Positions 62,634 through 64,000 of a DNA stretch of 64,000 nt are shown one piece after another. Position 1 is the first letter of the stretch; the number at the start of each line of letters is the position of its first letter. This stretch comes from Nocardiopsis kunsanensis DSM 44524 (GTDB taxonomy: Bacteria > Actinomycetota > Actinomycetes > Streptosporangiales > Streptosporangiaceae): assembly GCF_000340965.1 (NCBI RefSeq), contig NZ_ANAY01000002.1, positions 62,001 through 126,000 of the forward strand. The letters run 5' to 3'. Both the position numbers and the translations under genes were made by a program. The notes under the pieces are model-generated. The model was not told where the DNA came from and searched no databases. It saw nothing but the letters and a program-made list of their open reading frames with translations.

Positions 62634-63365
62634 GTGCTCGAGCTCGCCGCCGTCTTCGCCGCCCTGGCCGTGGCCTCCCTGGTGCGGATCACGGCCGGTT
62701 TCGGCTACTCGCTGGTGTCGGTGCCGCTGATGGCTCTGCTGATCGACCCGGTGACGGCGGTGGTGATCGCGGCGGTCACGGCGGTCCCGCTCAACCTGTG
62801 GGTGGCCGTGCGCGACCGGGCGCACGCGCATCCGAAGCTCTCCCCGCTCCTGCTGCTGTCGGCGCTGGTCGGCGTCCCGTTCGGGTTGTGGGTGATCAAC
62901 GTGGTCGACGAGCGCACGCTGTTGGCCCTGATCGCGACGGTGATCGTGGTGAGCACGGTACTGATCTGGTTCCGGGTCCGGATCCCGGGCGGTACACCGT
63001 CCGTGGCGGGGATGAGCCTGCTGTCGGGCGCCTCGTTCTCGGCGACCGCGATCGACGGCCCGCTGCTGGTGGCGGGGATCCAGGGGTCCGAATACCGCGG
63101 TCTGTCGCCCCGGACCCAGCGCGCGACCCTGAGCATGACCTTCTCCGCGACGAGTGTGGGGACGCTGATCGGGTTCGGGCTGACCGGTCAGCTCACCACC
63201 CAGGTCGGGCTGGCGGTACTGGCCGGTGTACCCGCGATGGTGCTGGGCACCGTCGCGGGCGAGTGGGTCTTCCGTCGGATGGACGCCGAGTGGTTCCGCC
63301 GCGCCGTGCTGGCGTTGATGGTGGTCAGTTCGGTGTCGATCATGACCCGCGTGGTCACGGCCTGA
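62634..63365 (+). CDS. TauE/SafE-family permease
   Basis: A 243-residue protein with about 7-8 membrane helices, GTG start. It shows the TauE pattern GFGYSLVSVPLMALLIDPVT near the N-terminus and FSATAIDGPLLVAG in the second half, the two pseudo-repeats of the family. These proteins export or import sulfonates, sulfite or organic acids. No sulfur gene is adjacent. It converges on the MFS gene with only 14 nt between stop codons. Confidence 0.88.
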   Translation: MLELAAVFAALAVASLVRITAGFGYSLVSVPLMALLIDPVTAVVIAAVTAVPLNLWVAVRDRAHAHPKLSPLLLLSALVGVPFGLWVINVVDERTLLALIATVIVVSTVLIWFRVRIPGGTPSVAGMSLLSGASFSATAIDGPLLVAGIQGSEYRGLSPRTQRATLSMTFSATSVGTLIGFGLTGQLTTQVGLAVLAGVPAMVLGTVAGEWVFRRMDAEWFRRAVLALMVVSSVSIMTRVVTA

Positions 63366-63379
63366 CCGACACCGTCGCT

Positions 63380-64000
63380 TCAGGTCCTCTCGGTCCCGGA
63401 GGGCCGCGCCGTGCCCCGGTGGTCCGTCCTTCGGGGCCGGTCCTCGCCGTCCCCGGGTTCCCGGGTGGTGCCCGGTTCCCCGTCCACGGCGGCCGGTGGC
63501 CCGTCGACCTGGCCCGCGGTGTCCTCGGGACCGGTTGCGGGCTCGGCTTCTTCGGCCGGTCGGCCGTCGTCGATGCGGGCGGTGGTGAACAGCTCCCGCA
63601 GACTGATGCCCTTGGCCCAGCGCAACACCAGCGTGAGCACCACGACGACGGCGACCGTGACCGTTCCGCCGATGAACATGCTCGTCCCGGGCCCCCAGGT
63701 GTCGGCGAGGAATCCGACGACCGGTGCCCCGATCGGTGCCACACCCATGAACACCAGCAGGAACATGCTCATCACCCGCCCGCGCATCTGCGGGGCGACG
63801 CTGAGCTGGAACGTGGCGTTGAGCGTGGTCACGAAGGTCATGAACGCCACGCCCATGGGCACCAGCACCACGATGAAGGCCAGGTAGGACGGCATGGTCC
63901 CGGCCACGGCCTGCAGCAGTCCGAAGGCGAGGGCGCCGAGCAGCACCAGACGCATGTGGGGGCGCTCGCGCCGCGCGGCGAGCAGGGCGCCGGCGAGCGA
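63380..64000 (-). CDS. MFS transporter, C-terminal part (cut by the window end)
   Basis: At least 206 residues; the start lies beyond the window. Helices include ALAFGLLQAVAGTMPSYLAF, LVPMGVAFMTFVTTLNATFQ, MRGRVMSMFLLVFMGVAPIG and FIGGTVTVAVVVVLTLVLRW. The A-P-Q-M-R-G-R-V-M-S motif is typical of the enterobactin-exporter-like group (TetR/EntS-like MFS). A long acidic, Pro-rich tail follows. Confidence 0.85.
   Translation of the reverse strand, partial: SLAGALLAARRERPHMRLVLLGALAFGLLQAVAGTMPSYLAFIVVLVPMGVAFMTFVTTLNATFQLSVAPQMRGRVMSMFLLVFMGVAPIGAPVVGFLADTWGPGTSMFIGGTVTVAVVVVLTLVLRWAKGISLRELFTTARIDDGRPAEEAEPATGPEDTAGQVDGPPAAVDGEPGTTREPGDGEDRPRRTDHRGTARPSGTERT

Overview
The window is high-GC actinobacterial DNA. 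Many GTG starts, GTGA/ATGA gene overlaps, an XRE(DUF5753)/DUF397/anti-sigma cluster, an actinobacterial HelD, GTP-type PEP carboxykinase and a Streptomyces-type DasR operator motif all point to a filamentous actinomycete. Gene content suggests Nocardiopsis or a relative; this is an inference from style and was not tested by any search.

Left flank (1-1.4 kb): a RelE/Phd-type toxin-antitoxin pair and a frameshifted end of a GH15 glucoamylase-like gene. RHS island (1.4-15.3 kb, all on the minus strand): an export-type LamG/DNRLRE protein, a 2169-residue RHS/YD-repeat toxin with a membrane-protein immunity candidate, a truncated IS30 transposase, an orphan RHS C-terminal tip overlapping its own membrane immunity candidate, and a fragment of RHS core. 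The island is bracketed by the real metX 3' end and a decayed copy of that same 3' end, so it seems to have been inserted or amplified next to metX.

Central housekeeping (15.3-52.4 kb): metX-metY (direct methionine synthesis), pckG, a universal stress protein, helD, coaA, glmS, a STAS / ATPase / XRE / DUF397 regulatory cluster, a KamA-like radical SAM enzyme, plsX, argS, yceI, rbsK-xth, two acyl-CoA dehydrogenases, a thiolase, a YcaQ-type DNA glycosylase, a PAS-GAF-PP2C-ATPase phosphatase, a DtxR regulator, and the divergent pdxH/serC pair followed by a glycerophosphodiesterase. Several promoters carry clear palindromes: DasR-like sites at glmS and pckG, a paired ACCGAA-type operator between the thiolase and acyl-CoA dehydrogenase genes, and a duplicated two-palindrome element in the XRE/DUF397 cluster.

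Second toxin locus (52.6-56.1 kb, minus): a secreted DNRLRE protein whose nuclease C-terminus lies in another frame because of a perfect 7-bp tandem duplication, followed by a SUKH immunity protein and a septum-formation-domain protein. Right end (56.6-64 kb): a secreted protein, a BKACE-type enzyme, an MFS/MerR operon with a textbook 19-bp-spacer MerR promoter, a 1.55-kb remnant of an integrative element lodged in the 3' end of thpR between 44-bp direct repeats, a TauE-type permease and a partial MFS transporter. No rRNA, tRNA or CRISPR array was recognised.
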